Source of the DNA: a virus
IMG/VR virus record: IMGVR_UViG_3300025118_000118
Coordinates: 1-26,374 of that record
Direction: 5' to 3' (one strand)
DNA: 26,374 nucleotides
How positions within the stretch are numbered: position 1 is the stretch's first letter; each line of letters opens with the position of its first letter. Positions 18,889-26,374 of this stretch are shown here, in pieces. A program made the translations under genes and the position numbers. The notes below the pieces were generated by a model. The model was not told the origin of the DNA and searched no databases. It saw only the letters and a list, made by a program, of their open reading frames with translations.

Positions 18889-19964
18889 TGAAAACCACTT
18901 TTGACGCGGATGCGATTCTGGCAGGTGTTGAAAAACATGACCCGGATTCAAAGCCGAATCAGCCTAAACCAACCATGCAGGTTATTGGCACAGGACAGGC
19001 TCGGGAGATTGAAACCTCAGAGGATGGGAACATAAGAGTCCTGAGATCTGACGGTACGATCCCTGAGAAGAAAGTTTTGTACCAGGAATTTGCAGATGGT
19101 TCAGAAGGTACTGATAAAACCGACCAAACAGAGGGAGCGGAACCCTCGTCTACCGATCCAAAAGAAGGAGCGGAACCTTCAATAGAAGCCGATAAGAAAG
19201 TCCCATCTGGGGTACAAAGGCGTATTAACGAACTTACTAAAAAGAATCACGATCTTTCTAGTAAGTATGATGAGTTAGCCCGTTTTTCGGATAGCCAGAA
19301 ACAGGCACTAACCACGCAACAAAAAGAGCTGGACCTTATCAAAGCCGAAAGACCTAAGCAGGATTCTTTTGAGAATGAAAGCGATTTCCAGGAAGCAGTT
19401 TTAGACTGGAGGGTAAAAACGTCTGCAAGAGAGATTGCGGTACAAGATGCCTCGACACGAGTTAAAGGGTATGAACAAGAGCAGCAGAAAGCGCAAACGG
19501 ATATTCAATCCACTTCTCAGGAAATGGTTCGGGCCAAGATAGATGAAGCTATCGCAGTTGACCCGGAATTCAAGTCCCTGGTAGTGGATAATGAAAAACT
19601 TCCAATCAGCGCGGGTATGCTCTCTGTCATGTCTGAGTCGGAGCATTTTCACGATATCGCAAAACACTTTGGACGAAACCCCCAGGAAGCCCAGAGAGTA
19701 GCACAAATGCCCCCACAGCAGGTCGCTATGGAAGTGGCGCGGCTCGAAGGGAAAATCGAGTACATGAAATCACAACCACCGCCGGAAGTTAAAACGTCTT
19801 CCGCACCCCCTCCCCCGCCTGTGAGTCTTCACGGAACGGGCGGTGTCGCACCCCGCAAAGATGCGGGAATGTCTATGCAGGATATATTTTCCCACATGGA
19901 TCAAGCCGATGCCGACGAGCGGGAACTGCGAAAGCACGGGAAGAGAAAATATGTCGGGTATTAA
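18888..19964 (+). CDS. Scaffolding protein
   Basis: A 358-aa acidic, helical protein placed between portal and coat, as gp8 is in P22. It would direct coat assembly and leave the prohead. The N terminus MKTTFDADAILAGVEKHDPD and the Glu/Ser/Thr-rich region to about 105 look disordered. Residues about 110-215 are a long coiled coil ('RRINELTKKNHDLSSKYDEL'), with a further helix at 'VAMEVARLEGKIEYMKS'. The C-terminal tail is basic ('DERELRKHGKRKYVGY'), fitting the coat-binding role of the C-terminal basic helix-turn-helix in P22 scaffold. Sequence similarity alone is not decisive; position and composition are. Confidence 0.8.
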   Translation: MKTTFDADAILAGVEKHDPDSKPNQPKPTMQVIGTGQAREIETSEDGNIRVLRSDGTIPEKKVLYQEFADGSEGTDKTDQTEGAEPSSTDPKEGAEPSIEADKKVPSGVQRRINELTKKNHDLSSKYDELARFSDSQKQALTTQQKELDLIKAERPKQDSFENESDFQEAVLDWRVKTSAREIAVQDASTRVKGYEQEQQKAQTDIQSTSQEMVRAKIDEAIAVDPEFKSLVVDNEKLPISAGMLSVMSESEHFHDIAKHFGRNPQEAQRVAQMPPQQVAMEVARLEGKIEYMKSQPPPEVKTSSAPPPPPVSLHGTGGVAPRKDAGMSMQDIFSHMDQADADERELRKHGKRKYVGY

Positions 19965-20022
19965 ACCCCTAGCTCTGAATGAAACTTTCGGGAAGGTGGT
20001 ACTTATTCTTGGAGGTTAGAAA

Positions 20023-21246
20023 ATGGCGTTAGCCAATACTTTGATTACAGATGACATTATCGCCGCTCTCGCTGTGCGTGAGCTTGATAACGCTCTGGTT
20101 GCTTGTGGACTGATCCACAGGGATTACGAACCAGAGTTTGATAAGGTTGGAGAGTCCATCCGTATCCGAAAGCCGGTTAAGATCAAGAGTACCAGTGGAG
20201 CAGTTATTGCAAGCACTCCCAATCTGCTTGAGGAGAACGAAACTTTCACCGTTGCGAGTCGTGAGAAAGTCCACTGGGCTTTTACTACTCAAGACCTGAA
20301 GATGAAGATTGAAGACTTCAATCATCGTTATGTTCGACCAGGTATGATTTCCATTGCTAACAAGATCGAGTCTGATCTTCTTGGCCTTTACACCGGGATC
20401 TACAACTTTGTAGGTACTCCAGGTACAACCCCCTCAAGCATCGCTACCATTGGTGATGCCGGTCAGCTTCTTGATGAGGAAATGGCCCCTTTTGAGGAAA
20501 GAGCTTGTGTAATGGGACCTGCGATGCAGAACAAGATGACCACTGGAGATCTCAAAGGTTATTTCAATCAGCAGTTAGCTGAAGATCTAACCCGCCGCGG
20601 TTTTCTCGGACAACTCAACAACACCCAGTTTTACATGGGTCAGGCTGTTAAGCAGCATACTGTTGGTGAGTATTCTGGGACTCCCCTGGTTAACGGGGCT
20701 ACCGCTGAAGGTGCCACTACTATCAATATCGATGGTTGGGGCGGTTCTAACGGCGATGTAGTTCTGACCAAAGGTGATGTTTTTACCGTTGCAGCTGTGA
20801 ATGCGGTAAATGGTCGTACCTATGAAAGCACCGGATCTCTTCGGTTCTTCGTAGTGACTGCCGATTCCGCGCAGAATGCCTCTGGTGAATCAGCTACCGC
20901 TGTTAGTCCTCGTGTTGTAAGTTTGGCTGATACCAGCAGTAAAGCGCCCTATGCGACTATAGACGTTTTGCCTGCTGACAATGCGGCTATTACGATCAAG
21001 ACCGGGGCTTCTCAGAGTCAACACCCTCAGAACTTGATGTTCCACCCGGATGCTTTCGCACTTGCTACCATTCCGCTTGACGTTCCACGTTCAGCAGTTT
21101 ATGGGGCTAGTGTGACCTACAAAGGTTTGAATGTAAGGCTCTATTCTTACCTTGACGGAACAAACGATGAGGAAAATTATCGTCTTGATGTTTTGTACGG
21201 CGTACACACTATCAATGCTCCCCTTGGTGTAAGGATCACGGGGTAG
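20023..21246 (+). CDS. Major capsid (coat) protein, P22 gp5 family
   Basis: A 407-aa protein, near P22 coat size (430). It begins MALANTLITDDIIAALAVRE with the N-arm. HK97-fold elements follow: 'VGESIRIRKPVKIKSTSGAV', 'WAFTTQDLKMKIEDFNHRYV' and 'MISIANKIESDLLGLYTGIY'. The inserted domain of P22-like coats is recognisable from about 220 to 345 ('TKGDVFTVAAVNAVN', 'RFFVVTADSAQNASGESATA', 'VLPADNAAITIKTGAS'), then 'NLMFHPDAFALATIPLDVPR' returns to the core fold. GGAGG is about 8 nt before the ATG, in a 58-bp gap after the scaffold. Two hairpins follow the gene. It would be the most abundant product of the late operon. Confidence 0.93.
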   Translation: MALANTLITDDIIAALAVRELDNALVACGLIHRDYEPEFDKVGESIRIRKPVKIKSTSGAVIASTPNLLEENETFTVASREKVHWAFTTQDLKMKIEDFNHRYVRPGMISIANKIESDLLGLYTGIYNFVGTPGTTPSSIATIGDAGQLLDEEMAPFEERACVMGPAMQNKMTTGDLKGYFNQQLAEDLTRRGFLGQLNNTQFYMGQAVKQHTVGEYSGTPLVNGATAEGATTINIDGWGGSNGDVVLTKGDVFTVAAVNAVNGRTYESTGSLRFFVVTADSAQNASGESATAVSPRVVSLADTSSKAPYATIDVLPADNAAITIKTGASQSQHPQNLMFHPDAFALATIPLDVPRSAVYGASVTYKGLNVRLYSYLDGTNDEENYRLDVLYGVHTINAPLGVRITG

Positions 21247-21303
21247 TAAGCGTTTTGGCGCTTATCCTTTCTGTGTTAGACAGGGTTTCGGCCCTGTCTT
21301 TCT
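21247..21303 (+). terminator. Two hairpins after the coat gene; attenuator or terminator
   Basis: TAAGCG (21247-21252) pairs with CGCTTA (21259-21264). Next AGACAGGG (21278-21285) pairs with CCCTGTCT (21292-21299), followed by TTCTC. The second stem is 8 bp with a short T tract, so it could lower readthrough from the highly expressed coat gene into downstream genes. Confidence 0.6.
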
Positions 21304-21325
21304 CGGGGAGGAAAGGACTACGGAT

Positions 21326-21490
21326 ATGCTGATAACAGGAAGGACTAAGAACTTGACGATGGTGTACCATCCTATAAGTGCTCCCCACGGGCGCAAGGTT
21401 GATATCCACCAGGCTAAAGATTTGATTAGGAAAAAAGGGTACTTTGACACCCCGGCTAAGTACGCGGCTCCTAAGTATGGAAGGAATTAA
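21326..21490 (+). CDS. Small late protein, 54 aa (paralogue of the next gene)
   Basis: ATG 21326 behind GGGGAGGAAAGGA. The product starts MLITGRTKNLTMVYHPISAP and ends with 'KKGYFDTPAKYAAPKYGRN'. The pattern 'MVYHP--AP-G--V----A--L---GY-DTPAK(Y/F)' is shared with the 55-aa gene that follows, so the two look like a tandem duplication. Similar short proteins ('GWVDSPAKF') occur next to capsid or adaptor genes in many phages, with unknown function; head completion is a guess. Confidence 0.72.
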   Translation: MLITGRTKNLTMVYHPISAPHGRKVDIHQAKDLIRKKGYFDTPAKYAAPKYGRN

Positions 21491-21491
21491 A

Positions 21492-21659
21492 ATGAGCAAG
21501 TGTTTTATGTATCATGAGGACTTAGCCCCTGAGGGGGAAATTGTCGAGTCCAAGGATATTCCTAAGCTTGAGAAAGCCGGGTATGTAGATACCCCTGCCA
21601 AGTTTGGAATTGAGAAACCTAAACCCAAACCCGTTTCCCGGGTTAAAAAGGATAAGTAG
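21492..21659 (+). CDS. Small late protein, 55 aa ('DTPAKF' family)
   Basis: ATG 21492 with AAGGA upstream, 1 nt after the previous stop; the longer in-frame start at 21444 lies inside the paralogue. It begins MSKCFMYHEDLAPEGEIVES and continues DIPKLEKAGYVDTPAKF, then a Lys/Pro-rich tail (EKPKPKPVSRVKKDK). It is related to the gene before it over the first 40 residues, but the tails differ. It is followed 4 nt later by the adaptor gene. Confidence 0.72.
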   Translation: MSKCFMYHEDLAPEGEIVESKDIPKLEKAGYVDTPAKFGIEKPKPKPVSRVKKDK

Positions 21660-21663
21660 ATAA

Positions 21664-22407
21664 ATGTCTTTAACAGGTGTGGGTCTTATAGAGTCGGCAA
21701 TGCGGCTAATAAATGTTCTCTATACAGGGGAGTCTGCTTCTACACAGGAGAAGACAGATATTTTGGAGGCATTAAATTTAATGCTCTCCTCCCTCTATAC
21801 TGAGAATTATTTTCTCCCTCAGGAAAATGAAATGTCCTGGGCGGTAGATAGCACTTATACCGCGCCTGCCTCTATAGGTACTGACCCCTCGCCTAGTTCA
21901 GAATATGGGGGACCACATATCGCACAGGTCCGGCCCATGTCTATTAACTACGCATGGGTCAGAGACAGCGGAGGGCTAGACTCCCCGCTCGATCTTATAT
22001 CCTGGAAGGACTATGATTTCCACTACGGGAATAAGTCGTCTTCAGGGAGACCAGGTATCTTGTCTTTTAAACCTGGCTGGGTTACAGGGTATATCACCCT
22101 CTATCCAACACCAGACACCAATTACACTGTTTTCATATCAACACTTCAGAGCTTTAGTTTCATCACAGATGCAACCCTGGCCCTGGGTTATCCTACGGAA
22201 TACCTCGAAGCTTTGAAGTACCTGCTTGCCCTTCGTATTGCCCCTGAGTTTGGGAAGCCTATCAATCCTTTTATTGTACAAGAGGCTAACCGGCTCAAGG
22301 GAAACATGAAGAGGCTCCAGCAGAATGTGTCCTCAAGGACAGTGTTTGAACTGAAGAACCGTAGGAGAAATGGGGTTTCACGCGCCGGATTCTTTGGGGG
22401 TCTGTAG
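21664..22407 (+). CDS. P22 gp4-like head-to-tail adaptor
   Basis: A 247-aa protein in the place of P22 gp4 (166 aa; here longer). That protein closes the portal and joins the tail machine. It begins MSLTGVGLIESAMRLINVLY. Family-like features are the first helices with 'EALNLMLSSLYTENYFLPQE' and 'PRPMSINYAWVRDSGG'-type strands (the exact text is 'VRPMSINYAWVRDSGG'). A 'W-DYDFHYGNKSSSGRPGIL' segment follows, then 'LGYPTEYLEALKYLLALRIA' and a final basic helix. An internal bypass product is not needed. Its TAG overlaps the GTG of the stabilisation gene. Confidence 0.82.
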   Translation: MSLTGVGLIESAMRLINVLYTGESASTQEKTDILEALNLMLSSLYTENYFLPQENEMSWAVDSTYTAPASIGTDPSPSSEYGGPHIAQVRPMSINYAWVRDSGGLDSPLDLISWKDYDFHYGNKSSSGRPGILSFKPGWVTGYITLYPTPDTNYTVFISTLQSFSFITDATLALGYPTEYLEALKYLLALRIAPEFGKPINPFIVQEANRLKGNMKRLQQNVSSRTVFELKNRRRNGVSRAGFFGGL

Positions 22408-23786
22408 TGCTTATAGACTTTGTAGGCCCGGCTTATGCCCTCAGAACTCCTAATCTCAATGCCCAGCAGTGTATCAATTGGTACGTCAGGGCAGGAGGTC
22501 CGGGGGGCAAGAGCGCAGGAGCGCTTTACCCCACTCCGGGGTTAGAAGCTTTTGTCACCCTGGCAGCAGCGGCTAAAGTCCGAGGGCTTATATCCACCGA
22601 CGATAAACTTTATGCTGTCAGTGGAACCAAACTCTACTCCATTACCGAAGCAGGGACCATGACAGAGCTGGGGACAATTCCCGGCACTGATCCCATATCC
22701 CTTGCTCATAACGGGGTTGAAGTCTTTGTTGCTAACGGGACTTCTACGGGGTACAGGTTTGTTATCTCAGGATCTACTTTCTCATCTGTAGCACTCCCAG
22801 CGGCAATCCGACAGGTAGTGTTTCTCGATGGGTATTTTGTAGGGGTTGAGTTAGGCGGGCAGAAGGTCTACGTATCTACCCTCTATGATGGTAGTGCCTG
22901 GGCTTCTCTCGATTTCGCAAGCGCTGAGATCAACCCAGATAAGTCTCTGGCCATTATCGCAGATCAAAGAGAACTGATGATCGCCGGAACAAAATCTACC
23001 GAATTCTGGTACAACTCAGGAAATGCGGATTACCCCTTTGAGAGAATCAGCGGAGGTATAACAGAATATGGCTGTGCGGCCCCCTGGTCTGTTGCTTCAA
23101 TCGCGGACTCTAAATTCTGGCTTACCAACCATCGCACGGTTGTTATGGCCTCCCAGTGGCAGGCACAACCCATTGGCACTGACGCGCTCCACGAAACAAT
23201 CGCAGGATACTCTACGATCTCTGATGCTGAGGGGATGACCTACAGCATCGATGGGCACTACTTTTACGCACTAACTTTTCCGACTGAAGGGGCAACGTGG
23301 GTTTACGATTTGAATACTCAGATGTGGCACGAGAGGCAAAGTCCCTCCCTGACCCACTTTCGAGGTACCTTCTGTACGGAGCTGAACGGGGTTTGGTATG
23401 TAGGGGACTACACCAACGGGAAGGTCTACAAACTCACCCCCACGGTTTACACAGAAAACGGTGCTGTAGTTACGAGAACCCGTACAACCCCAGTTATCAG
23501 TGAAGAAGATAAACGCATTACCCTGACCAGACTCCAGATTGATTTTGAGGAGGGGATCAATGCCGCAGGTGATCCTCAAGCAGATCTCTCCTGGTCAAAA
23601 GATGGAGGGCATACTTTCTCCCCGGTGCAAAGTGAATCTATTGGGGCCACAGGTGCGTACACTAATAGAGTGGTATGGAGAAGGATAGGCCAATTCCGTG
23701 AGATCATTTTTAAACTTCAGGTAGCTCATGATATGAGAGCAATTGTCCTGGGGGCCTTTGGCGAATTAGAAGTAGGGGAGGACTAA
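22407..23786 (+). CDS. P22 gp10-like packaged DNA stabilisation protein
   Basis: A 459-aa protein starting at GTG 22407 in a TAGTG overlap. 'FVGPAYALRTPNLNAQQCIN' then 'WYVRAGGPGGKSAGALYPTP' is the typical opening of the Phage_stabilise family, whose member P22 gp10 (472 aa) forms the hub below the portal adaptor. The rest is beta-propeller-like repeats ('LYAVSGTKLYSITEAGTMTE', 'VYDLNTQMWHERQS', 'VWYVGDYTNGKVYKLTPTVY') and a C-terminal beta domain. Length and position both agree with gp10. No tail needle gene of P22 gp26 type follows; two small genes take its place. Confidence 0.87.
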   Translation: MLIDFVGPAYALRTPNLNAQQCINWYVRAGGPGGKSAGALYPTPGLEAFVTLAAAAKVRGLISTDDKLYAVSGTKLYSITEAGTMTELGTIPGTDPISLAHNGVEVFVANGTSTGYRFVISGSTFSSVALPAAIRQVVFLDGYFVGVELGGQKVYVSTLYDGSAWASLDFASAEINPDKSLAIIADQRELMIAGTKSTEFWYNSGNADYPFERISGGITEYGCAAPWSVASIADSKFWLTNHRTVVMASQWQAQPIGTDALHETIAGYSTISDAEGMTYSIDGHYFYALTFPTEGATWVYDLNTQMWHERQSPSLTHFRGTFCTELNGVWYVGDYTNGKVYKLTPTVYTENGAVVTRTRTTPVISEEDKRITLTRLQIDFEEGINAAGDPQADLSWSKDGGHTFSPVQSESIGATGAYTNRVVWRRIGQFREIIFKLQVAHDMRAIVLGAFGELEVGED

Positions 23787-24007
23787 TGCCTTCAACTATT
23801 AAATTCCCCCCTTTCCCTTCTCGCGCTGAACCGGGTAAGGCTGAGTGGCAAAGATGGTACAATAGGTTAGTAGCTGAAATGACAAATGCTGCTGAAGATA
23901 TCCAGCTCACCGGGGCTTCAGTAATTATGTCAGATGGGTTTTTACATGAACAAAGCGCACGATCAGAAGATATTGAAAGATTATTGGCGATAGGCTTATG
24001 GCAGTAA
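23786..24007 (+). CDS. Small late protein, 73 aa
   Basis: TAATG overlap with the stabilisation gene. It starts MPSTIKFPPFPSRAEPGKAE, then a helix 'WQRWYNRLVAEMTNAAEDIQ' and a charged C terminus 'ARSEDIERLLAIGLWQ'. It occupies the location of a P22 needle gene but is far too short, so a minor tail or assembly role is only inferred. It overlaps the next gene by 10 nt. Confidence 0.68.
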   Translation: MPSTIKFPPFPSRAEPGKAEWQRWYNRLVAEMTNAAEDIQLTGASVIMSDGFLHEQSARSEDIERLLAIGLWQ

Positions 24008-24333
24008 ATATTAAACAACTCATCGCGCCTTCCTTAGTGCCCAACACTGAGCAGACTTTCTATACCTGCCCGGCTTCCACGAGTACCGTATTTCGTGCTC
24101 TGAACCTTTACAACAATACCGCAGGTGCAGTCGATGTAGAATTCTGGATTGTCCCTACGGGGCAGTCAACAGGTAACGACTACCTGGTAGCTAAGAAATC
24201 AGTGAGCGGTACAAGCGCTTCAAGGGTTACAGAGGTAGAGGGCTTAGTCTTACAGGCGGGGGATTTTCTTGTAACCAAAGGCACCGTAAATGGAGGATGC
24301 TCCATCATTGGCGGGGGAGTGGAGGTAATCTAA
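23998..24333 (+). CDS. Beta-rich small virion protein, 111 aa
   Basis: Starts MAVNIKQLIAPSLVPNTEQT. Alternating strands such as 'FRALNLYNNTAGAVDVEFWI' and 'EGLVLQAGDFLVTKGTV' give a jelly-roll-like pattern, with a Gly-rich end. Similar short proteins that bring 'Y-CPA-T-----L-L-N' strands occur as accessory head or tail parts. The gene overlaps both neighbours, so its product is made with the tail proteins. The role is inferred. Confidence 0.7.
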   Translation: MAVNIKQLIAPSLVPNTEQTFYTCPASTSTVFRALNLYNNTAGAVDVEFWIVPTGQSTGNDYLVAKKSVSGTSASRVTEVEGLVLQAGDFLVTKGTVNGGCSIIGGGVEVI

Positions 24334-26374
24334 TGTCTATAATACCACCAGTTGATCCGGTTAGTGCCGTACTGGGTATAGGCTCCCTTGTCTTAGGTAA
24401 AAAGTCTTCTGATGCCCAGGCAGATGCTTCTCAAGCTATTGCGGGGCAACAAGCTGCTGCCCAGCAGTATGCGGCAGAGTTAGACTACAAGGCCACTCAA
24501 GAGGCTAATAAATTACTTAAAGAGCAATTTGATAGCCAGCTTGCGGAACTTCAGTTTCAATACGATAAGAGCCAACAAACTCTTCAACCTTTTCTTGATT
24601 CAGGTTCTCGTGCTCTTTCTTCTCTTGAACAAAAGGTCCTGGCTGGCCCTGATATGAAGGATGACAGGCTTCAGTCTTTTATATACAACCCGGCACCTCA
24701 TTTAACCACAAGACCTTCTTATTATGGGGATCAACTATCTACTCCCGAATCTACATTTGAGGGGTTTGGTGAGCCTGGTAGGGGGCAAGTTCCGGGAGGA
24801 CAGGCTGGAGCGCCCAGTGATCGAGTTTCTTCGCGTTTGTCTAATGAGGGGATACGTACCCCAGGTATATATACCGACCCGACGGGAAACTTGTTTACAG
24901 TTCACCCCACTACGGGCATACCTACGCAACTCTCCAAAGACTCTTCCTATATAGACCAAAACGGCTTTCTTGCGTTGAACACAAAAGAGCACGGATGGCT
25001 GTCTAACATAGACAGGCCGCTCGCCTTTGGCCCTGACGGGAAAATGAAATTGCTCCCTCCGGATTTTGATGTGCCAGATCCTCTTGGGGATTATTTAGCC
25101 CGAGAGCACAACAAACGTTTAGGTATTGAAACCCCATCTCCTGAACTTCCTCCTATGGATGGCACGCCTTCTGTAGATGTAGATGACCCTATGTACCAGC
25201 CCCCAACGGCTCCGGAGATCGAGGCGAAAGTTCAAAGCGGGGAATTGGTTCCTTATTTAAAAGATGATGGTACACAAGGGTACTACCGCCCCGTTTCTCC
25301 CCATACTACAGACATTAACCGCTTGTTTGAAACTCGGGAGGAAAATGTTAACGCCATATCCCAGCAGTATGGGGATACCAGTAAAACCATGAGCAAGATT
25401 GAGGGTTTTGACCCAGCCAATGAGGGTAATCTTCCTACCGGCGGAGTCATAGACACGGGCACACCCCCCGCATTGGAAACCGGAACCGCGCCTAAAACTT
25501 CTGATCTTTCCGAGATAGATCCTGAAGAAACTCGCCAGCCAGTTCAAGTCCCTGAAAGGGGGATACTTCCTGATAAGGGCAATATAGGGTTTGCTGAATC
25601 GGGGATATATAAGCAGACGGGAAAATCTGACCCATCAAAATTAGACCCTTCAATAGAGAACGATCAACGTGCTTTAGTTCAGATGTTCATGGAAGACACA
25701 GGGTTCAGTGTAGCGAGACAGAATTCTGCGGAAGGGGCCCCCAACCCAGCTCTTATGAACAAGTTCAAGTGGTGGCTATTAGAGAAACAAGACCCTCAAT
25801 CCGCTTTTGTTAACGAGAATCACCCCAACGACCACTACGGCAGCAAAACACTAGGGCAGGGGCTTAGTAGGATCAAGCAGCAAAAAGGTATCCCCCCCAA
25901 CGATCCTCTTTGGAAGTATATGGATGAGCCCGTAGCGGGTACTCTTAGGCAGGAGTTTGGCGTTCAAACGGTCCCAGTTCAAGGGGGGACGGGGGAAAGC
26001 ACCCCTTTGATTGAAGATTTAGGACAAATGTTTGAACAGGTGCACGCCCCGGGGCAACCTACAACCTACATATCTGATGATATTTTTACAGAGATGAATT
26101 CCGGGGGGACTCAGACAACCGATGCCGCGTGGTCTTCGGCAATTAGCAAGATTAGTGAACAATCCGTGGTGACTGGGCCTAAGATAACTGAGAAGTTTTT
26201 TGATTCTTTACCAGACAGTATAGTAAGACGAACGAATGCTTCGAGCGGATACCAAATACCTGGAACAGACTCAAGGTGGGAACTCCCTACGGATCATCAG
26301 TCCCGTTCTTTTCTGAAGGGCGATTTGTCTAACATGACTTTTCAGAGCATGGCAGCGGGGTACGCTGGTAAATA
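24333..26374 (+). CDS. Probable DNA ejection/injection protein (cut by window edge)
   Basis: Frame open from ATG 24333 (TAATG overlap) to the last base, at least 680 residues. The first 25 residues (MSIIPPVDPVSAVLGIGSLV) are hydrophobic. Then comes a long Gln/Ala-rich helix 'QAAAQQYAAELDYKATQEAN' leading to 'LQPFLDSGSRALSSLEQKVL'. This end is typical of phage internal proteins that leave the head with the DNA (P22 gp7/gp20/gp16 region). The remainder to 680 is Pro/Gly/Asp-rich with no recognised enzyme motif, and 'NDHYGSKTLGQGLSRIKQQK' (about 503-522) may start a folded domain. The gene order after gp4- and gp10-like genes supports ejection, but an assigned domain is lacking. Confidence 0.7.
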   Translation, partial: MSIIPPVDPVSAVLGIGSLVLGKKSSDAQADASQAIAGQQAAAQQYAAELDYKATQEANKLLKEQFDSQLAELQFQYDKSQQTLQPFLDSGSRALSSLEQKVLAGPDMKDDRLQSFIYNPAPHLTTRPSYYGDQLSTPESTFEGFGEPGRGQVPGGQAGAPSDRVSSRLSNEGIRTPGIYTDPTGNLFTVHPTTGIPTQLSKDSSYIDQNGFLALNTKEHGWLSNIDRPLAFGPDGKMKLLPPDFDVPDPLGDYLAREHNKRLGIETPSPELPPMDGTPSVDVDDPMYQPPTAPEIEAKVQSGELVPYLKDDGTQGYYRPVSPHTTDINRLFETREENVNAISQQYGDTSKTMSKIEGFDPANEGNLPTGGVIDTGTPPALETGTAPKTSDLSEIDPEETRQPVQVPERGILPDKGNIGFAESGIYKQTGKSDPSKLDPSIENDQRALVQMFMEDTGFSVARQNSAEGAPNPALMNKFKWWLLEKQDPQSAFVNENHPNDHYGSKTLGQGLSRIKQQKGIPPNDPLWKYMDEPVAGTLRQEFGVQTVPVQGGTGESTPLIEDLGQMFEQVHAPGQPTTYISDDIFTEMNSGGTQTTDAAWSSAISKISEQSVVTGPKITEKFFDSLPDSIVRRTNASSGYQIPGTDSRWELPTDHQSRSFLKGDLSNMTFQSMAAGYAGK

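Noticed and set aside
21261-21273. Reverse-strand match to the conserved leader (CAGAAAGGATAAG) after the coat gene
   Set aside because: No - strand gene starts there; the match lies between two hairpins and is probably chance.

Overview
The window is part of a tailed bacteriophage genome. Its virion module is of the P22 (podovirus) type: large terminase, P22-like portal, scaffold, P22-like coat, gp4-like adaptor, gp10-like stabilisation protein and the start of an ejection-type protein, in that order on the + strand. No integrase, rRNA, tRNA or CRISPR array was seen, and no host chromosomal genes are evident. The host cannot be named. Several genes use an extended Shine-Dalgarno, AGAAAGGA, which would pair with a 16S rRNA tail ending CCUCCUUUCU. 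That differs from the E. coli tail but occurs in many other phyla, so it is weak evidence.

Layout. (1) 1-866, + strand: the 3' end of a family A DNA polymerase, then a VRR-NUC nuclease with its own apparently leaderless promoter, closed by a hairpin that looks like a bidirectional terminator. (2) 888-4204, - strand: a tight early operon of at least ten genes, reading leftward from a promoter at 4251-4281 that contains a 12-bp palindrome. It encodes a DnaN-like sliding clamp, a small HTH protein and many tiny proteins, several starting behind one conserved leader (CAGAAAGGA-AAAC). (3) About 4282-5778: 1.5 kb without credible genes, G-rich on the + strand, with an AT-rich end and a family of alternating-orientation repeats around TATGAGTCACCC. 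It is the best candidate here for a replication origin or control region. (4) 5779-6625, + strand: a small winged-helix-like regulator behind a 17-bp inverted repeat, then an unknown 171-aa protein. (5) 6701-8034, - strand: a ribbon-helix-helix (RHH) gene, a truncated excisionase-family HTH and an orphan beta-class DNA methyltransferase, which looks like an acquired cassette. (6) 8058-8084: back-to-back promoters with a shared 12-bp operator, facing the RHH gene and the terminase. (7) 8091-26374, + strand: the late operon, mostly with overlapping or nearly touching genes.

The most unusual part is about 9.6-16.9 kb, inserted between terminase and portal, which are close neighbours in P22. It carries three fibre-like proteins (202, 481 and about 952 aa) that each begin with a convincing Sec-type signal peptide. 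Next to the largest is a separate 105-aa gene that looks like a free-standing S74-type fibre chaperone domain without the usual catalytic serine context. The large fibre also has YadA-head-like repeats and a jelly-roll-like tip. These may be virion fibres with odd N termini, or phage-encoded proteins exported to the host surface; the sequence alone does not decide. Three + strand transcription units (516, 5840, 8091) appear to be leaderless, with a -10 box 6-8 nt before the ATG. The translational style therefore differs between unit-initial genes and operon-internal genes.
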